5,722 bases of DNA from Candidatus Rokuibacteriota bacterium. GTDB lineage: Bacteria; JAUVQV01. Location: contig JAUWCW010000146.1 in the NCBI GenBank assembly GCA_030609125.1, positions 1-5,722 on the forward strand, in the 5' to 3' direction. Both the position numbers and the translations under genes were made by a program. The notes below the pieces were generated by a model, which worked only from the letters and a program-made list of their open reading frames with translations, did not search any database and was not told the DNA's origin. Of the stretch, positions 5,315 to 5,722 are shown in pieces (the first letter of the stretch is position 1; every line of letters starts with the position of its first letter).

Positions 5315-5722
5315 TCAGTCGCTGACCACCATCCCGTCGAGCTTCATTTTCCGCTTCAGTATCTCCCGGGCCCGGCGGGCCGACTCCTTGTCGGGAAAGC
5401 TCCCGACCCTGATGCGGTACCACCTCTTCCCCTTGATGGTGACGGGGGTGGAAACGGCCTTGATGCCCTTCTTCTTCAAGCGTGCAACCAGGTCGCCGGC
5501 CCACGCGCTGTTGGTGGTCGACGAAACCTGGACATGATAGGGTCCGCTGCCCATGAGGACCTGGATCTGAGCGCCGGGGGAAGAGGCGGCGGCGGTCTTG
5601 ACGGGCGGCGGCGGTGGCTCCCGGGACGGAGCGGCAGCCTTCGGCGGCGGCTTGGACAGGGTGGGCGGCGCGGCGGCCTTGTCGCCCGAAAGGGTCTCGA
5701 AGAAGGTGAGCTTCCCGGTGGG
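5315..5722 (-). CDS. SPOR-domain protein, C-terminal part (runs off the window)
   Basis: 135 codons and the TGA stop are visible; the frame is open to the window edge, so the N-terminus, where a membrane anchor would be expected, is missing. The first visible residues read PTGKLTFFETLS, followed by a Pro/Ala/Lys-rich linker of about 40 residues with PPP and PPPP runs, then a SPOR domain of about 75 residues: YHVQVSS as first strand, RLKKKGIKA as first helix end, KRWYRIRVGSF as central strands and KESARRAREILKRK as second helix. SPOR domains bind glycan strands stripped of stem peptides and are found in FtsN, DedD and related division proteins in the periplasm. This architecture (anchor, Pro/Ala linker, SPOR) is inferred from the visible half. 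ATG at 5554 is inside the protein and is not its start. The stop lies 21 bases before metF, so the two are probably cotranscribed. Confidence 0.88.
   Translation of the reverse strand, partial: PTGKLTFFETLSGDKAAAPPTLSKPPPKAAAPSREPPPPPVKTAAASSPGAQIQVLMGSGPYHVQVSSTTNSAWAGDLVARLKKKGIKAVSTPVTIKGKRWYRIRVGSFPDKESARRAREILKRKMKLDGMVVSD

Overview
The window is a GC-rich, gene-dense piece of bacterial chromosome. Every convincing gene lies on the minus strand, so transcription runs from high to low coordinates. The MetF-type reductase resembles those of anaerobes that use the folate methyl branch. Together with an RhlB-like helicase and a SPOR protein with a Pro/Ala-rich linker, this suggests a deltaproteobacterial (Desulfobacterota-like) anaerobe. 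That placement is an inference from protein flavour; no rRNA or marker gene is present.

Layout in transcription order. (1) 5722-5315: C-terminal part of a SPOR-domain protein, N-terminus outside the window. (2) 5293-4220: a methylenetetrahydrofolate reductase (MetF) with an extra Cys-containing C-terminal tail. (3) 4232-3072: an HD-domain dNTP triphosphohydrolase whose start overlaps the metF stop. These three are tightly packed and look like one transcript. (4) 3071-2798: a gap of about 270 bases holding a possible extended -10 promoter and a candidate 33-codon small ORF whose stop overlaps the next start (ATGA). (5) 2797-1076: an RhlB-like DEAD-box RNA helicase with long basic disordered tails at both ends. 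(6) 1014-136: a single-domain AAA+ protein of the CDC48/VAT type that has lost nearly every catalytic residue. (7) 139-1: a strong hairpin that includes the AAA+ stop codon, running into a heptanucleotide tandem array (14 units visible) that reaches the window edge.

Functionally the first block combines cell-envelope/division, one-carbon and dNTP-pool genes, an ordinary housekeeping mixture. The second block (small ORF, RNA helicase, degenerate AAA+ protein) is the more unusual unit. The AAA+ protein keeps the fold signature but has Met for the Walker A lysine, Ser for the Walker B aspartate, Tyr at sensor 1, only one arginine finger and no recognisable pore-loop aromatic. It is probably a pseudo-ATPase scaffold or regulator, or a gene in early decay. 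No CRISPR array, tRNA, rRNA, insertion sequence or phage gene was seen.
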